Both the position numbers and the translations under genes were made by a program. From the NCBI RefSeq assembly GCF_037652055.1, contig NZ_JBBKAH010000002.1, positions 1 through 64,000 on the forward strand: 64,000 nt of DNA, read 5' to 3'. The stretch comes from Pelagibius sp037652055. GTDB taxonomy: Bacteria; Pseudomonadota; Alphaproteobacteria; Kiloniellales; Kiloniellaceae. The notes under the pieces were generated by a model. The model worked only from the letters and a program-made list of their open reading frames with translations. It made no database searches and was not told the DNA's origin. Of this stretch, positions 1 through 10,249 are shown one piece after another (position 1 is the stretch's first letter; the number at the start of each line of letters is the position of its first letter).

Positions 1-912
1 CGGCCGGGTCAACATCCTGCAGGACGAGCTTATCCGCCGTGCCAGAGTTCTGCCACTCGACAATCGTGTCGTTGCCGTCACCGCGGGCGTAGATGAAGGT
101 GTCGTTCCCACTCCCGGTGCCACCATACAGAACATCATCACCGCTACCGCCAGTGATGATGTCACTGCCTTCCCCGGCGTTGATGGTGTCGTTCCCAGCG
201 TACCCCAAAATTATATCTTGGGCATTCGACCCGGCAATTACGTCGTCACCTTCAGTTCCTGCAACCGATATAAGCATCTCTCTCAGGTCGGCGCGGGTCC
301 AGGTGGTGCCGTCATCGAAGTGAATCTCGTCGATGCCCCGGCTGTACCACTCGTCGAGGTTGGCTATCAGCAGGATGGAGCCCCCGTCACCAGCGCCTGG
401 CCCCGACTCGGCGATCACCAGGGTGACGTCGTTGCCGTTGCGCAGCAGCGACACCGCGGCCGGATCAACATCCTGCAGGACGAGCTTATCCGCCGTGCCA
501 GAGTTTTGCCACTCCACAATCGTGTCGTTGCCGTCACCGCGGGCGTAGATGAAGGTGTCGTTCCCACTCCCGGTGCCACCATACAGAACATCATCACCGC
601 CACCGCCGGTGATGATGTCACTGCCTTCGTCCCCGTTGATAGTGTCGTTGCCGGCATACCCAGATATGGTGTCTGAGAACTCTGACCCTGTGATTGCGTC
701 ATTGCCAGCTGTTCCTTCGACCGTTAAGAGTGCCTCTCTCAGGGTTTCCCGGGTCCAGATGGTACCGTCGTCGAAATGAATCTCGTCGATGCCCCGGCTG
801 TACCACTCCTCCAAATTGTTCCTCAGCACGATGGAACCGCCGTCACCGGCGCCCGGCGTTGACTCCGCAATCACCAGGGTCACGTGATTGCCGGCGCGCA
901 GCAGTGAAACTT
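1..912 (-). repeat. 456-bp near-identical tandem repeat inside the RTX gene
   Basis: Bases 1-456 and 457-912 are two copies of the same 152-codon RTX module. The first about 190 bases of each copy are nearly identical and the rest is clearly related. The period is a multiple of three, so the reading frame is kept. Similar but more diverged modules of about 395-420 bp continue to about 4.3 kb. Confidence 0.85.
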
Positions 913-3900
913 CACCCGGATCGATGCCCTGCAGGAAAAGCTTGTCGGCGGTGCCGCCTGGCGCCGAGCTGTAACGGTTCTCCTCCTCGACAATGACATC
1001 GTCGCCGTCGCCGCGGGCGTAGAAGTAACTGTCGTTGTGGTAGCCGCCCGCCAGGCTGTCGTTGCCGAGGCCGCCGGTTATACTGTCGTTGCCGCTGCCG
1101 CCGTTGAGGGTATCGTTGCCGGCAAAGCCGTCGATGACATTGGACGTGTAGAGACCCGGGATCGCATCGTCGCCGTCCGTTCCCTGCGTGATACGGGCGG
1201 TGCCGTCCGCGACGCCCCATACCGTGCCGTCAGAAAAGTGGAAAGACTCGACCCTGTTGTATTCGCTGCCGAATTCGTTGTTGATCCGGAGGCTGTCGCC
1301 GGTTGCCGTGACAGTGAAGATCAACGCACTGCCGTCGCTCGAGACCGTCAGGTCCTCCGGTGCGATGCCCGGGCCAAAGAGAATGCGGTCAGACGAGCCC
1401 GCGAAGATGCTAACCTCGGAATCGCTGACTACATCGTTGCCATAACCAACATCGAAGACATAGGTGTCGCTGCCGTCGCCACCCGCCAGGGTATCGTTGC
1501 CGGCGCCGCCGTCGAGCGTATCGTTGGAATAGAAGCCCTGCAGATTGTCGTCGCCCGCCGTACCCTGGAGCAGGATCAACTGGATGTCCCAGGCGTCCCA
1601 GACTGAGCCATCGGCGAAGGCCAGGGACTCCACCTCCTGCATCCGGCTGCCGAGGTTGTTCCAGCTGAACTGGCCCTGGATAGTCAACTGGTCACCTGAA
1701 CCGGCCAGATCGATGATGAGACTGCTGCCACTGCGCGAGAGGATGACGTCTTCCGGCGCGATGTCGTCGGAAAAGACGACCTGGTCACCCTGATCGGCGA
1801 AAATCGAGGTCGCGTTGTCGTAGATGATGTCGCTGCCGGACCCGGTGCCGAAGATATAGATATCGCCTCCGTTACCACCCTGCAGGTAGTCGTCGCCGGC
1901 GCCGCCGTCCATGATGTCGGTGCCGGAGAACCCGACCAGCGTATCGTTGCCGCTGGTCGCCCCGCCGTTCAGCAGCTGATTTTGAATGTCCGAGCGCGTC
2001 CAGACCGTGCCGTCATCGAAGCGAATCTCTTCAACCTCATTGTAGCGACTGCCAAGGTTGCTGGTGGCGAACTGACCTAGCACCGTCAGGGTCTCGCCGG
2101 TTTGAGTCAGGGTGATGACGAGATCATTGAGGCTGCCGCCAGCCCGTGCCAGTGCAACGTCGGCCGGAGTGATGCCGGCACCGAGTTGGATGACATCTGG
2201 CGACTCTGCAAAAATGCTGGTCTGTTGATCCTGGATGGTATCGGCGCCGTAGCCGCTGCCGAAAATGTAGGTGTCACCCCCGTCGCCACCCTTCAGCAGG
2301 TCGTCGCCCGCCCCACCATCGAGCGTGTCATTGCTGAAAAAGCCGGCCAGGGTATCGTTGCCCGCGGTACCCTGCAGCAGGAGCTGCTGAATCTCCGCGC
2401 GCGCCCAGATCGTACCATCATCGAAGTGGATCTCTTCAACCTCGTTGAATCTGCTCCCCAGATTGCCGGCGTCAAACTGGCCGAGGACGGTCAGCGTGTC
2501 TCCGCTGGCGGTCAGGGTGAGGATGAGATTGTCGCCGCTGCGGGCGAGGCTGACATCCGCCGTCGTGATGCCGGCGCCGAGCTCGATGATATCCGGATCG
2601 TCGGCAAAAATGCTAACCATCTGATCTTGAATAGTGTCGGCCCCATAGCCAACCCCGAAAACGTAGGTGTCGCCGCCGTCAGCCCCCTTCAGCAGGTCAT
2701 TGCCGAGGCCGCCGTCCAACCGATCATTGCTATAGAAGCCGTCCAGGGTGTCATTGCCGTCGGTGCTCTGCAGCAGATGCTCCTGAATTTGTGTCCGCCC
2801 CCAGACGGTCCCGTCTCCGAACACCAGCGACTCAATTTCGTCGAAGCGCGAACCCAGGTTGTTGGCGCCGAACTGTTCTTGGATGGTCAGTCGTTCGCCG
2901 GTGGCGGTCACGTCAATAATGAGAGTGTTGCCGCTGCGGGAGAAGGCCAGGTCGTCGAGGTCGAGGCCGTCCTGGAAGACGATCCGGTCTTGTCCCTCGC
3001 CCAGAGGATTGTCCATCCCGTCGTAGATGACGTCCTGGCCGTAGCCAAGCCCGAAGAGGTAGGTGTCGCCGTCGTTGCCGCCGGAGAGAAAGTCGTTGCC
3101 GGTTCCGCCGTCCAGGGTGTCCTGATAGTCGAAGCCCCAAATGCTATCGTCGCCCGCCGTCTTGGCGTCGGCCACCATCTTCTCGATGATCTCGTGCCAC
3201 TGGTAGGTGAAACCATTGTCGAAAGTGACTTCCTCGATGCGGTCGAGCCACTGCTTGCCGAAGGGCCCGGTGTAGGTGGCCTCGAATTGGTTCTGGATGG
3301 TCAGGACGTCATCGGTGCCTTCAACCAGGATATCCAGGGTATTCGAGTTTCCGTCACGATAGAAGGTGACGTCGGCCTCGGTGATGCCGTCCTTGAAGAC
3401 GACCCGGTCCTCATTGCCGGAAAGGATGTTGGGCGCGTTCTCGTAAACGGTGTCGTGGCCATAGCCTGCACCGAAGACGTAGGTGTCGCTTTCCTCGGCA
3501 CCGACCAGAAAATCGTCGCCGGCGCCGCCGTCCAGGGTGTCGTTGTAGGCAAAGCCCCAGATAGTGTCGTTGCCGTCCGTCTTGGCGTCGGCGACCATCT
3601 TCACCATGATGTCCTGCCAGCTGTAGTAGCTGCCGTCCTCGAAGGTGAAGAGCTCGATGCGGTCGAGCCATTGCTTGCCGAGCGGGCCGGTGTAAGCCGC
3701 CTCAAACTGGTCGACAATCGTCAGGGCATCGCCGTAGTCGCCGATAGTGATTTCCAACGTATCGGAACCGCCGTTGCGGGAGAATATCAGATCCTCCTTC
3801 TCGATCCCCTCGCCGAAGATCACGACATCGGTGTGCTCGATGAGGACATTATCGTTGTTGTCCTCGATACGGTCGTGGCCATATCCCAACTTGAAGACAT

Positions 3901-6900
3901 AGACGTCGCTCTCCACACCGCCGATCAGCGTGTCGTCGCCGGCGCCGCCGTCCAGGACGTCGATCTCGGGCGTACCCTGCAGCAGATCGCTGGTCTCCTG
4001 CGGGTCTGCGACCGCCCAGGCGATATCGACCCGGTCCCACACCACGCCGTCGGCGAAGGCGATCTCGGTCACCCCGGTGTCGTCGGACGCATCGCCGCCG
4101 AAGAGCCCCGGCTCCCGTCCCTCGAACTGGCGCTCGATACGCAGGGTGTCGCCGGTAGCGGTGACCGTCAGGATCAGGTCGATGCCCTCGCGGTGCGCCT
4201 CCACCTCGGTGGAGCCGATGTCGGCGAAGCGGACAAGGTCAGGCCCGCGGTTGGCGACGGGCCCCTCGACATCGTCGATCACGTCGTGGCCGAAGTTCTT
4301 GCCGATCACATAGACGTCGCTGTCCTGGCCGCCGCGCAGGGTTTGGTCGCCCGTCGAGACGTAGAAGATGTCGCGATCGGCGGTGCCGGTGACCACGGCA
4401 TTGTCCGTGGTGTCGTGGATGATCGAATCGGTCGGCACGCCGAGGATCGCGGCGGCGTCGATAATCGGTGCGGCGAGACCCGTGCTCTCGTAGGCGGCCA
4501 CCACGTTCGCGAAGACGAAGCTGGCGCTCATGGCGCCGTTGCCGTGCTGCTCGAAGTCGGCGTAGACCACGTTGAGGATCTCGCGCCAGTCCTGCAGGTA
4601 GTCGAGGGCGCCCTGGGAATCGCCCGGCGCGGCGGCGAAGATCGCCTCGTAGAGCGGGATCAACTCGCGAACCGTCGCCGCCTCGAAGACATCCGTCTCG
4701 GGATTGTAGACGACGCCCTCGAAGAAGGACGAAAGCCCGGTCTGCGCCGCCAGGCGCACGGCCACCGCCTCGCCCCAGAAGTCGTAGCGCGCCACCACTT
4801 CCTGCAGGAACTCGGCCTGCTGCTCCACGTTCTGGACGTAGACCAGGTCGCCCATGGCATCGACAGTAACGACCAGGTTGTTGAGATCACTGAGCTCGGC
4901 GCCGCCGGTCTTGATGGCATAGCCGGCCTTCTGGGTATCGAGAAGGTGGCTCTCGGTGATGCTGCCGGCATGTTCCGCGAGGTAGAGCGAGACGAAGTTC
5001 TCGAGGTCGGCATGGGTGGCGCCGGCCGGCGTCGCCTGGCCGAGGCTGATCGCCTCCGCCACCGCCTGGGCCGAGGCCCAGTACCCGCCGTTGGGGTCGT
5101 CGACGTAGACGGCGTAGTCGACCGCCGTGCCGTTCGTGTAGAAGACCGCGAAGGACTCCACCATCGCCGCCGCCTCCGCCTCCGCGAAGGCCTCGACCCG
5201 CCATGCCTCGCCTGCCCCCGCCGGCTGCGCCAGGATGTCCTCCAGCGTCGGCCGCGCGATGGGATCGCCCAGGCCGTCGAGCACCGCCGCCCCGCTGGCC
5301 AGGGTCCAGTAGCCGCCCTGGGCGTCCTCCACGTAGACGCCATGGTCCAGCACCGTCACCTTGCCGTCAGCATTCAGCGACACCTTGTAGGGCGCCTCGG
5401 GACGACCTGTCAGGGCAGTGGCGCGTTCGGGCGACCACATCTGCTCCAGGCGCCAGGCCTGACCGGCACCCGGCGCCTGCGCCAGCAGATCGTCCAGGCT
5501 CGGCCGGGCGATGGGATCGCCCAGACCGTCGAGCACGGCATTGCCGCTGGCGAGCGTCCAGTAGCCGCCCTGGGCGTCCTCCACGTAGACTCCGTAGTCC
5601 AGCACCTCGGCGCCGTTGGCATCGCTCTGCACCAGCACCGGGGCCAGCTCCCGCGAGCCCTCGCTGGCGGCGTTCCACGCCAGCAGCAGGGGCTCAACCG
5701 CCGCTGTGAGGGCGTCGAGGTCCACCACATTCAGGTTGGCGCCCACCTGGCTCAGGGTCTCGGCCAGGGAGAGGTCGTTGGAGACGGCGACCTTCAGATC
5801 AGTCAGCAGCCCGTAGCCCTTGAGGTCCGGTACGTTTGCCGCCCAGTCGGCGATGCCCGCGTCACCCTGGTACTGGGTGTCGAACTGGCTGGCATCCAGC
5901 AGCACGTCATAGACGCCGCCCTGGGTCCCGTCGCCGAAGGTGAAGGTGGACTCCGCGTGCAGCACGTTGCCGCTGGGCGTCTCCGTGTTGATGACGGTGG
6001 AATTCAGATCGATGGAGACGATGTCGAGGTCGGCGAGCGTGAAGAGTTCGTCAGCGGTGCTTATGCCGTCCTCGTTCAGGTCGCGCCACACCAGCAGGTC
6101 GCCAAACGCCGCATCGAGAGCATCGATGACGCCGTCGCCGTTGCTGTCCAGCGCGGAAAGTTCCGAGAAGCCGGAGACGCCCGGCGCTCCGAACAGCTCG
6201 GAGATGTCATCGATGGTGCCGTTGCCGTCGCGGTCCATCGCCAGGAAACCGTCGTCGGAGCGCAGCCAGGCGGTGTGCTCGGCAAAGCCGTCGCCGTCGA
6301 GATCGAAGTAGGTATCGGAGGTCTTGAGGCCGGTGAATTCCAGCCCGTCTCCGTCGAGGTCCAGCGCCAGGGGATCGTCGGCAGCGATGATTCCCGCCGC
6401 CTTCAGTTGGGCGTCGATGATCTCGCCGAGCGGCGTCTGCTTCAGCGGAGGACGCTCATCAAGGATCTGGTAGAAGGCAAACTCGATGCGTGCCACATAG
6501 ATGCCGAGGGTATTCTCTTCAGCCAACGGCCCGCCGACATAGTCGGCGACGTACATCTTATGACCAAAAGCTTCGATAACCAATTCGCCGTCGACATTGA
6601 TGCCGTAGCGAATGAAAGGGAAAAAGCTCTGATAGGCCCACTGCGCCTCTTCACCGCCATAGGCAATACCGCCGGTCAGCGTGAAGATGAAGAACAGAAT
6701 GCGATCTTGTGCCTCGCCATCGGCGATGAGAACGTCAGGTGCCCAGAAGAAAGTGTCTGCACCTTCATCTCCATAGACCTCCGATGCAAAACTCCACACA
6801 AACAGTGCATCATCGCCAGCGCCGCCATGCACGATGGCACCCTCGCCGCCAAGGACGGCAATGATGTCGTTTCCAGCGCCGCCATCGAGAGTAAGCCGCA

Positions 6901-8248
6901 GATCGTCCTCGGCTGTTGCACTTTCGGGGTCGTCTGGATTGATCGGATTTCCCGAAGCAATGAACTCCGGAGTCCATCCGATTATGAAATCATCACCTCC
7001 ACCACCATCGAGCGTGCCATAGGTGGAGCTGAATAACCAATCCGTTTGAGCGGTACCTTCAACAGCACTCAAGTCGAAACCCAGCAGGCCGCTTATCGCT
7101 CCGACTAATGCGTCACCGAAGTACTCGCCTTCGACAATTCGGGAATCAATCACATCTCCGATCTCGGCAAAGGCGTAGTCAAATACTTCCGGGAACTCGT
7201 CGTACAGAAACTCGCCAAAACCTGCACCGGCATAAGAGGCCGCGACGCCAAAGGCAACAGCACTGACAATTGGAACAAGAGGAGCCCAGGCGCCGGCGCC
7301 TGCAGCGTACTGGAGACCCAGCGCAAAGCCCATGGCGCCACCGGCGAACCCGCCCGCCGTCTCGAACAGGTAGGAAGCCCAGATTCTATTTGCCGCTTGA
7401 GTTTCACCCTGTTCATAGAGATCGCTGGTCTTTTGGACTACGATCGCAAAGGACATTACGTCGCCAATAATTCCTGCCTGGCGTGCGACTTCGAGGGCAG
7501 CGCCAAAAATAGGCGCCTTAAATATCAAGCTCTCTCCCTCAAAATCGATCCCCAACTTCTGAAGAAAAGTTCTATCAAACTGATCGACTTCAAAGTTGCT
7601 TAGAAACGAACTTTTGAATTTCTCTGAATAGCTTGAATTCCAGAAAGGTGCTTGTTTTAGAGATAGAACATAGGATTTGTAGTCGGCGCCGCCAATCTCC
7701 CCACGCGCGAGTAGGTCTTGAAGCAATCCGGGAGTGCCATGATAGGCTGGCGCGAACTGACTATTGGCGGCGAGTTTTGTGGGATCCACAGCACCATGAG
7801 TGGTGACGCCATCCATGTACCGATTGTAGCCACCGACTTCGTCAGCAATCAGACGATATTCAGCATTAAAGCCATCACCCAAGTATACCTTCAGCTCGTC
7901 ATAGAGCGCTGAGTTTGTGTATTGATCCTTCGCGAGCCACTCAAGAGATAACTCGCCAGCGTTCCCTCTATTTGCACTAAGTCCCGGATAGTCGTCAGGA
8001 AGCATTGCATCTAGGTGGATGATCTTACTTGAAGCCGGATCCTGGGCATTAAAATTGGTATCATACCATTCCAAGAATGCGACCCGTGTCGGCGCTTGCG
8101 GATCCTGAAAGCCCTCTACGATTTCGTTATAAACATCGCCTGTGATCACTACCCTATCGCTTGCTTTGAATAGGAGGTTTAGACCTTCTTGTCCGAGAGC
8201 GCCGAGATTGCGAAGAGTAGTTGTATCGACGGAAAGAAGATTATCCAC
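1..8248 (-). CDS. Giant RTX (haemolysin-type calcium-binding) protein, C-terminus beyond window
   Basis: The minus frame is open from GTG 8248 to the window edge, at least 2749 codons. The start has GAGGGG six bases upstream and lies 10 bp after the preceding stop. Residues 1-390 are non-repetitive and include a Gly/Ala-rich hydrophobic stretch. First RTX repeats of GGxGxDxL type follow at about 410-520. An EF-hand-like Ca-binding segment (LALDLDGDGLEF, MDRDGNGTID) lies at about 625-735. Two copies of a GGYWTLASG module lie at about 880-1015. From about 1280 onward, RTX blocks alternate with the LTIxxQF type of haemolysin-related domain. Such proteins are exported by type I secretion and fold on Ca2+ outside the cell. 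No ABC exporter is visible here; it may lie left of the window. The upstream acyltransferase suggests a lysine-acylated toxin, though a large adhesin is possible. Confidence 0.93.
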   Translation of the reverse strand, partial: MDNLLSVDTTTLRNLGALGQEGLNLLFKASDRVVITGDVYNEIVEGFQDPQAPTRVAFLEWYDTNFNAQDPASSKIIHLDAMLPDDYPGLSANRGNAGELSLEWLAKDQYTNSALYDELKVYLGDGFNAEYRLIADEVGGYNRYMDGVTTHGAVDPTKLAANSQFAPAYHGTPGLLQDLLARGEIGGADYKSYVLSLKQAPFWNSSYSEKFKSSFLSNFEVDQFDRTFLQKLGIDFEGESLIFKAPIFGAALEVARQAGIIGDVMSFAIVVQKTSDLYEQGETQAANRIWASYLFETAGGFAGGAMGFALGLQYAAGAGAWAPLVPIVSAVAFGVAASYAGAGFGEFLYDEFPEVFDYAFAEIGDVIDSRIVEGEYFGDALVGAISGLLGFDLSAVEGTAQTDWLFSSTYGTLDGGGGDDFIIGWTPEFIASGNPINPDDPESATAEDDLRLTLDGGAGNDIIAVLGGEGAIVHGGAGDDALFVWSFASEVYGDEGADTFFWAPDVLIADGEAQDRILFFIFTLTGGIAYGGEEAQWAYQSFFPFIRYGINVDGELVIEAFGHKMYVADYVGGPLAEENTLGIYVARIEFAFYQILDERPPLKQTPLGEIIDAQLKAAGIIAADDPLALDLDGDGLEFTGLKTSDTYFDLDGDGFAEHTAWLRSDDGFLAMDRDGNGTIDDISELFGAPGVSGFSELSALDSNGDGVIDALDAAFGDLLVWRDLNEDGISTADELFTLADLDIVSIDLNSTVINTETPSGNVLHAESTFTFGDGTQGGVYDVLLDASQFDTQYQGDAGIADWAANVPDLKGYGLLTDLKVAVSNDLSLAETLSQVGANLNVVDLDALTAAVEPLLLAWNAASEGSRELAPVLVQSDANGAEVLDYGVYVEDAQGGYWTLASGNAVLDGLGDPIARPSLDDLLAQAPGAGQAWRLEQMWSPERATALTGRPEAPYKVSLNADGKVTVLDHGVYVEDAQGGYWTLASGAAVLDGLGDPIARPTLEDILAQPAGAGEAWRVEAFAEAEAAAMVESFAVFYTNGTAVDYAVYVDDPNGGYWASAQAVAEAISLGQATPAGATHADLENFVSLYLAEHAGSITESHLLDTQKAGYAIKTGGAELSDLNNLVVTVDAMGDLVYVQNVEQQAEFLQEVVARYDFWGEAVAVRLAAQTGLSSFFEGVVYNPETDVFEAATVRELIPLYEAIFAAAPGDSQGALDYLQDWREILNVVYADFEQHGNGAMSASFVFANVVAAYESTGLAAPIIDAAAILGVPTDSIIHDTTDNAVVTGTADRDIFYVSTGDQTLRGGQDSDVYVIGKNFGHDVIDDVEGPVANRGPDLVRFADIGSTEVEAHREGIDLILTVTATGDTLRIERQFEGREPGLFGGDASDDTGVTEIAFADGVVWDRVDIAWAVADPQETSDLLQGTPEIDVLDGGAGDDTLIGGVESDVYVFKLGYGHDRIEDNNDNVLIEHTDVVIFGEGIEKEDLIFSRNGGSDTLEITIGDYGDALTIVDQFEAAYTGPLGKQWLDRIELFTFEDGSYYSWQDIMVKMVADAKTDGNDTIWGFAYNDTLDGGAGDDFLVGAEESDTYVFGAGYGHDTVYENAPNILSGNEDRVVFKDGITEADVTFYRDGNSNTLDILVEGTDDVLTIQNQFEATYTGPFGKQWLDRIEEVTFDNGFTYQWHEIIEKMVADAKTAGDDSIWGFDYQDTLDGGTGNDFLSGGNDGDTYLFGLGYGQDVIYDGMDNPLGEGQDRIVFQDGLDLDDLAFSRSGNTLIIDVTATGERLTIQEQFGANNLGSRFDEIESLVFGDGTVWGRTQIQEHLLQSTDGNDTLDGFYSNDRLDGGLGNDLLKGADGGDTYVFGVGYGADTIQDQMVSIFADDPDIIELGAGITTADVSLARSGDNLILTLTASGDTLTVLGQFDAGNLGSRFNEVEEIHFDDGTIWARAEIQQLLLQGTAGNDTLAGFFSNDTLDGGAGDDLLKGGDGGDTYIFGSGYGADTIQDQQTSIFAESPDVIQLGAGITPADVALARAGGSLNDLVITLTQTGETLTVLGQFATSNLGSRYNEVEEIRFDDGTVWTRSDIQNQLLNGGATSGNDTLVGFSGTDIMDGGAGDDYLQGGNGGDIYIFGTGSGSDIIYDNATSIFADQGDQVVFSDDIAPEDVILSRSGSSLIIDLAGSGDQLTIQGQFSWNNLGSRMQEVESLAFADGSVWDAWDIQLILLQGTAGDDNLQGFYSNDTLDGGAGNDTLAGGDGSDTYVFDVGYGNDVVSDSEVSIFAGSSDRILFGPGIAPEDLTVSSDGSALIFTVTATGDSLRINNEFGSEYNRVESFHFSDGTVWGVADGTARITQGTDGDDAIPGLYTSNVIDGFAGNDTLNGGSGNDSITGGLGNDSLAGGYHNDSYFYARGDGDDVIVEEENRYSSAPGGTADKLFLQGIDPGEVSLLRAGNHVTLVIAESTPGAGDGGSIVLRNNLEEWYSRGIDEIHFDDGTIWTRETLREALLTVEGTAGNDAITGSEFSDTISGYAGNDTINGDEGSDIITGGGGDDVLYGGTGSGNDTFIYARGDGNDTIVEWQNSGTADKLVLQDVDPAAVSLLRNGNDVTLVIAESGPGAGDGGSILLIANLDEWYSRGIDEIHFDDGTTWTRADLREMLISVAGTEGDDVIAGSNAQDIILGYAGNDTINAGEGSDIITGGSGDDVLYGGTGSGNDTFIYARGDGNDTIVEWQNSGTADKLVLQDVDPA

Positions 8249-8258
8249 AGCCCGCCCC

Positions 8259-8903
8259 TCAATCTGATACGACGTGACTTTGTCTAAGAGCCTCGATTAC
8301 TGCGGAACTATCGAGACTTTTGAAAGAACCTGAGTATAATCCGCGCAGCAGTCCCACGGCGGCACTAAGCCCGCTACGGTTCATCAGCCCGTATTTGTGT
8401 CGATAACTCGTTTCAAATTGTGCCAGGACTCCCTCCTTATCAACTTCGCGCACGAGGGAGTCCGGAAAGTCTTTGAGCTGCAAGATTACCGACCGAGACG
8501 ATGAGTCGGCGTCTAGAGCTTTCGCAAATTCAAGTACCTCTTGCACCGAAGGCTTAACTGGCTTGATCATTGGACCTATCCGACTGACTTTTCGATCAGC
8601 AAGAAATGCACCAACGTCTTTAGACCTTAAGCTTTCAAAGCTACCAGCGGCCACTTGGCGCAGGAGACAGGCGGCAAGAGCAAGATGATAAGCGTCTCGA
8701 TTCCATAGTTCGCCTTGACGATATGCTTCGATGACTGCGGATACTTTAGCAGCTTCGTCCGTCGTGAGTTCGCCGTGATTTCCGACGCGTTCAAAGGCGC
8801 TCCTAAGCTCTGGCTCAGCCCACATGCGCTCCGCTAATGCAACAATTTCTTCATCGCTCGCAGGCACTAGGCGCTTTTGATACTCTTCGAGCTCGTCAGT
8901 CAT
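8259..8903 (-). CDS. Unrecognised 214-residue protein between RTX acyltransferase and RTX gene
   Basis: The protein begins MTDELEEYQKRLVPAS and is soluble-looking, mostly helical, with no signal peptide or membrane segment. The frame is open further upstream. ATG 8903 is chosen because it overlaps the acyltransferase stop as ATGA, a sign of translational coupling. Its stop lies 10 bp before the GTG of the RTX gene, so the three genes form one operon. I do not recognise the family. Position between the activator and its presumed substrate suggests a chaperone, immunity or accessory role, which is inference only. Confidence 0.8.
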   Translation of the reverse strand: MTDELEEYQKRLVPASDEEIVALAERMWAEPELRSAFERVGNHGELTTDEAAKVSAVIEAYRQGELWNRDAYHLALAACLLRQVAAGSFESLRSKDVGAFLADRKVSRIGPMIKPVKPSVQEVLEFAKALDADSSSRSVILQLKDFPDSLVREVDKEGVLAQFETSYRHKYGLMNRSGLSAAVGLLRGLYSGSFKSLDSSAVIEALRQSHVVSD

Positions 8904-9463
8904 TCCACTTCGGCCTCTTTTCCATCGTAAAGGACCCCCTTCCTCACCTGCACCTCGCGGTCCTCGGACAGCTCCGCCTTGACCTTCTCGATCAGGACCG
9001 GGGCCTGCGCCGCCGGGGCGACTACGTCGACGATCCAGACGCGCTCGCCGCACTTCCAGTCCTGCGGGCGCAGGCGGAAGTTCGGCTGCTGCAGGCGCTG
9101 CTCGGTTTCCTCGTCAACCAAGGCCCAGGAGATGAAGCCGGCAGGGGCGCCCTTGTGCTGTACCAGGCGGTACTGCTGCAGGGCGATGGGCGGGATCACC
9201 CGCCATTCGAGGTCGCTCAGCAACAGGTGGCGGTGCTGCGGCGACTGCATGAAGATCGAGACCGTCTGGCCGAAGATCTGCGAGGCTCGCGCAAAGGCCA
9301 TGCGCAGCAGCTGGTCGGAGCTCGGCCGCGCCTTGCTGCCTTCGGGCCGTCCCGCCGCTGCCGATTTCGCCTGCCCCCCAATTCGCCAGCCTCCATCCCG
9401 CATCTCGTCGGACAGCATGGCTTCGTTTTCGGCCGCGGTGGTGGGCCCAGAGGCCTTGGTCAT
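8900..9463 (-). CDS. RTX toxin-activating lysine acyltransferase (HlyC-like)
   Basis: This 187-residue protein matches the HlyC/toxin-activating acyltransferase family. It has a motif like FISWALVDEETEQRL followed by WKCGERVWIVDVVAP and a charged C-terminal part. HlyC moves a fatty acyl chain from acyl carrier protein to lysines of an RTX protoxin in the cytoplasm. The frame is open to 9655, but ATG 9463 gives a family-typical length and has AAAGGG about 11 bases upstream. It is the first gene of the operon with the RTX protein. The N-terminal 50 residues are low complexity and could be trimmed if a later start is used. Confidence 0.88.
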   Translation of the reverse strand: MTKASGPTTAAENEAMLSDEMRDGGWRIGGQAKSAAAGRPEGSKARPSSDQLLRMAFARASQIFGQTVSIFMQSPQHRHLLLSDLEWRVIPPIALQQYRLVQHKGAPAGFISWALVDEETEQRLQQPNFRLRPQDWKCGERVWIVDVVAPAAQAPVLIEKVKAELSEDREVQVRKGVLYDGKEAEVE

Positions 9464-10249
9464 GTCCAGTCTACCCTTTCCAGTACGAAATGACCGATAC
9501 CAGCGGGTAATGCGGCGCGCCGCCAGGCTGTCCGCACCTGTAGGTCGCTGAAAACCTGTGGTTGTCGCTGAGCTTTTGTGCGCTGCGCCAGGAACGCCTC
9601 CTGTGTTCCGATGCGGCGCGACGCGCGCAGACCTCGCCGCCGGCGCGCAAAGCACGCCGCCGAAATGTCATTAACAGTTTGTTTTAGATGACGATTTGAG
9701 CGGATACCACGACACTGTTCCAGATCTACTGCCGTCCGGGATTGCCAGCTGCCGCGATGGCAGCGGTGTGCAACAACACTGTCTGGCACCGCAGTTCTCC
9801 CCCTGCTTGCATCAGTCGGCCCGCACCACAGTCAATTTAAGGTAGCAATGTTCTTTTTCCGTCGCGACACAAAAAGAACGCGCCGCGTGAAAAAGTTGGG
9901 CTCGGCTGTCAGTTGGAAACCCTGCACAGCGCCAAGCCAGCCGTGCGCCAAAGTGCGGCCCCCTCCTTCAGTATTCCAGTCGAGGTCCGGTTGGGGTCAA
10001 GGACTGAAACTCTCATGCCGAGCAACTCTATTCTGCACAACCTCTAATAGCCGACATGCCATGGCCCTGACGGTTTTCTCTGCCGGGCCCTGGGCTGTTC
10101 TTCCGAAATGGGTTGGCGCCATGGTCGTTGTATCCCAGATAACTGCCGAATTGCCGCAGTGCCGCAAGTCGGCAGTCATGGGCCAATTGCTGACGTGCCG
10201 TCTGACACGTCCAAACAGCTACAAGTCCTCGCGCACAATCGAGTCGGAG
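9464..10249. other. Gene-poor stretch upstream of the RTX operon
   Basis: About 790 bp between the VOC gene and the RTX operon. It must hold the RTX operon promoter, but no convincing -35/-10 pair or operator was recognised. Open frames here have no family resemblance and no good ribosome binding site. Confidence 0.5.

Noticed and set aside
2102..7036. Plus-strand open frame of 1644 codons
   Set aside because: It is antisense to the RTX gene, whose translation shows clear GGxGxD repeats in one continuous frame. The plus product has no recognised domain.
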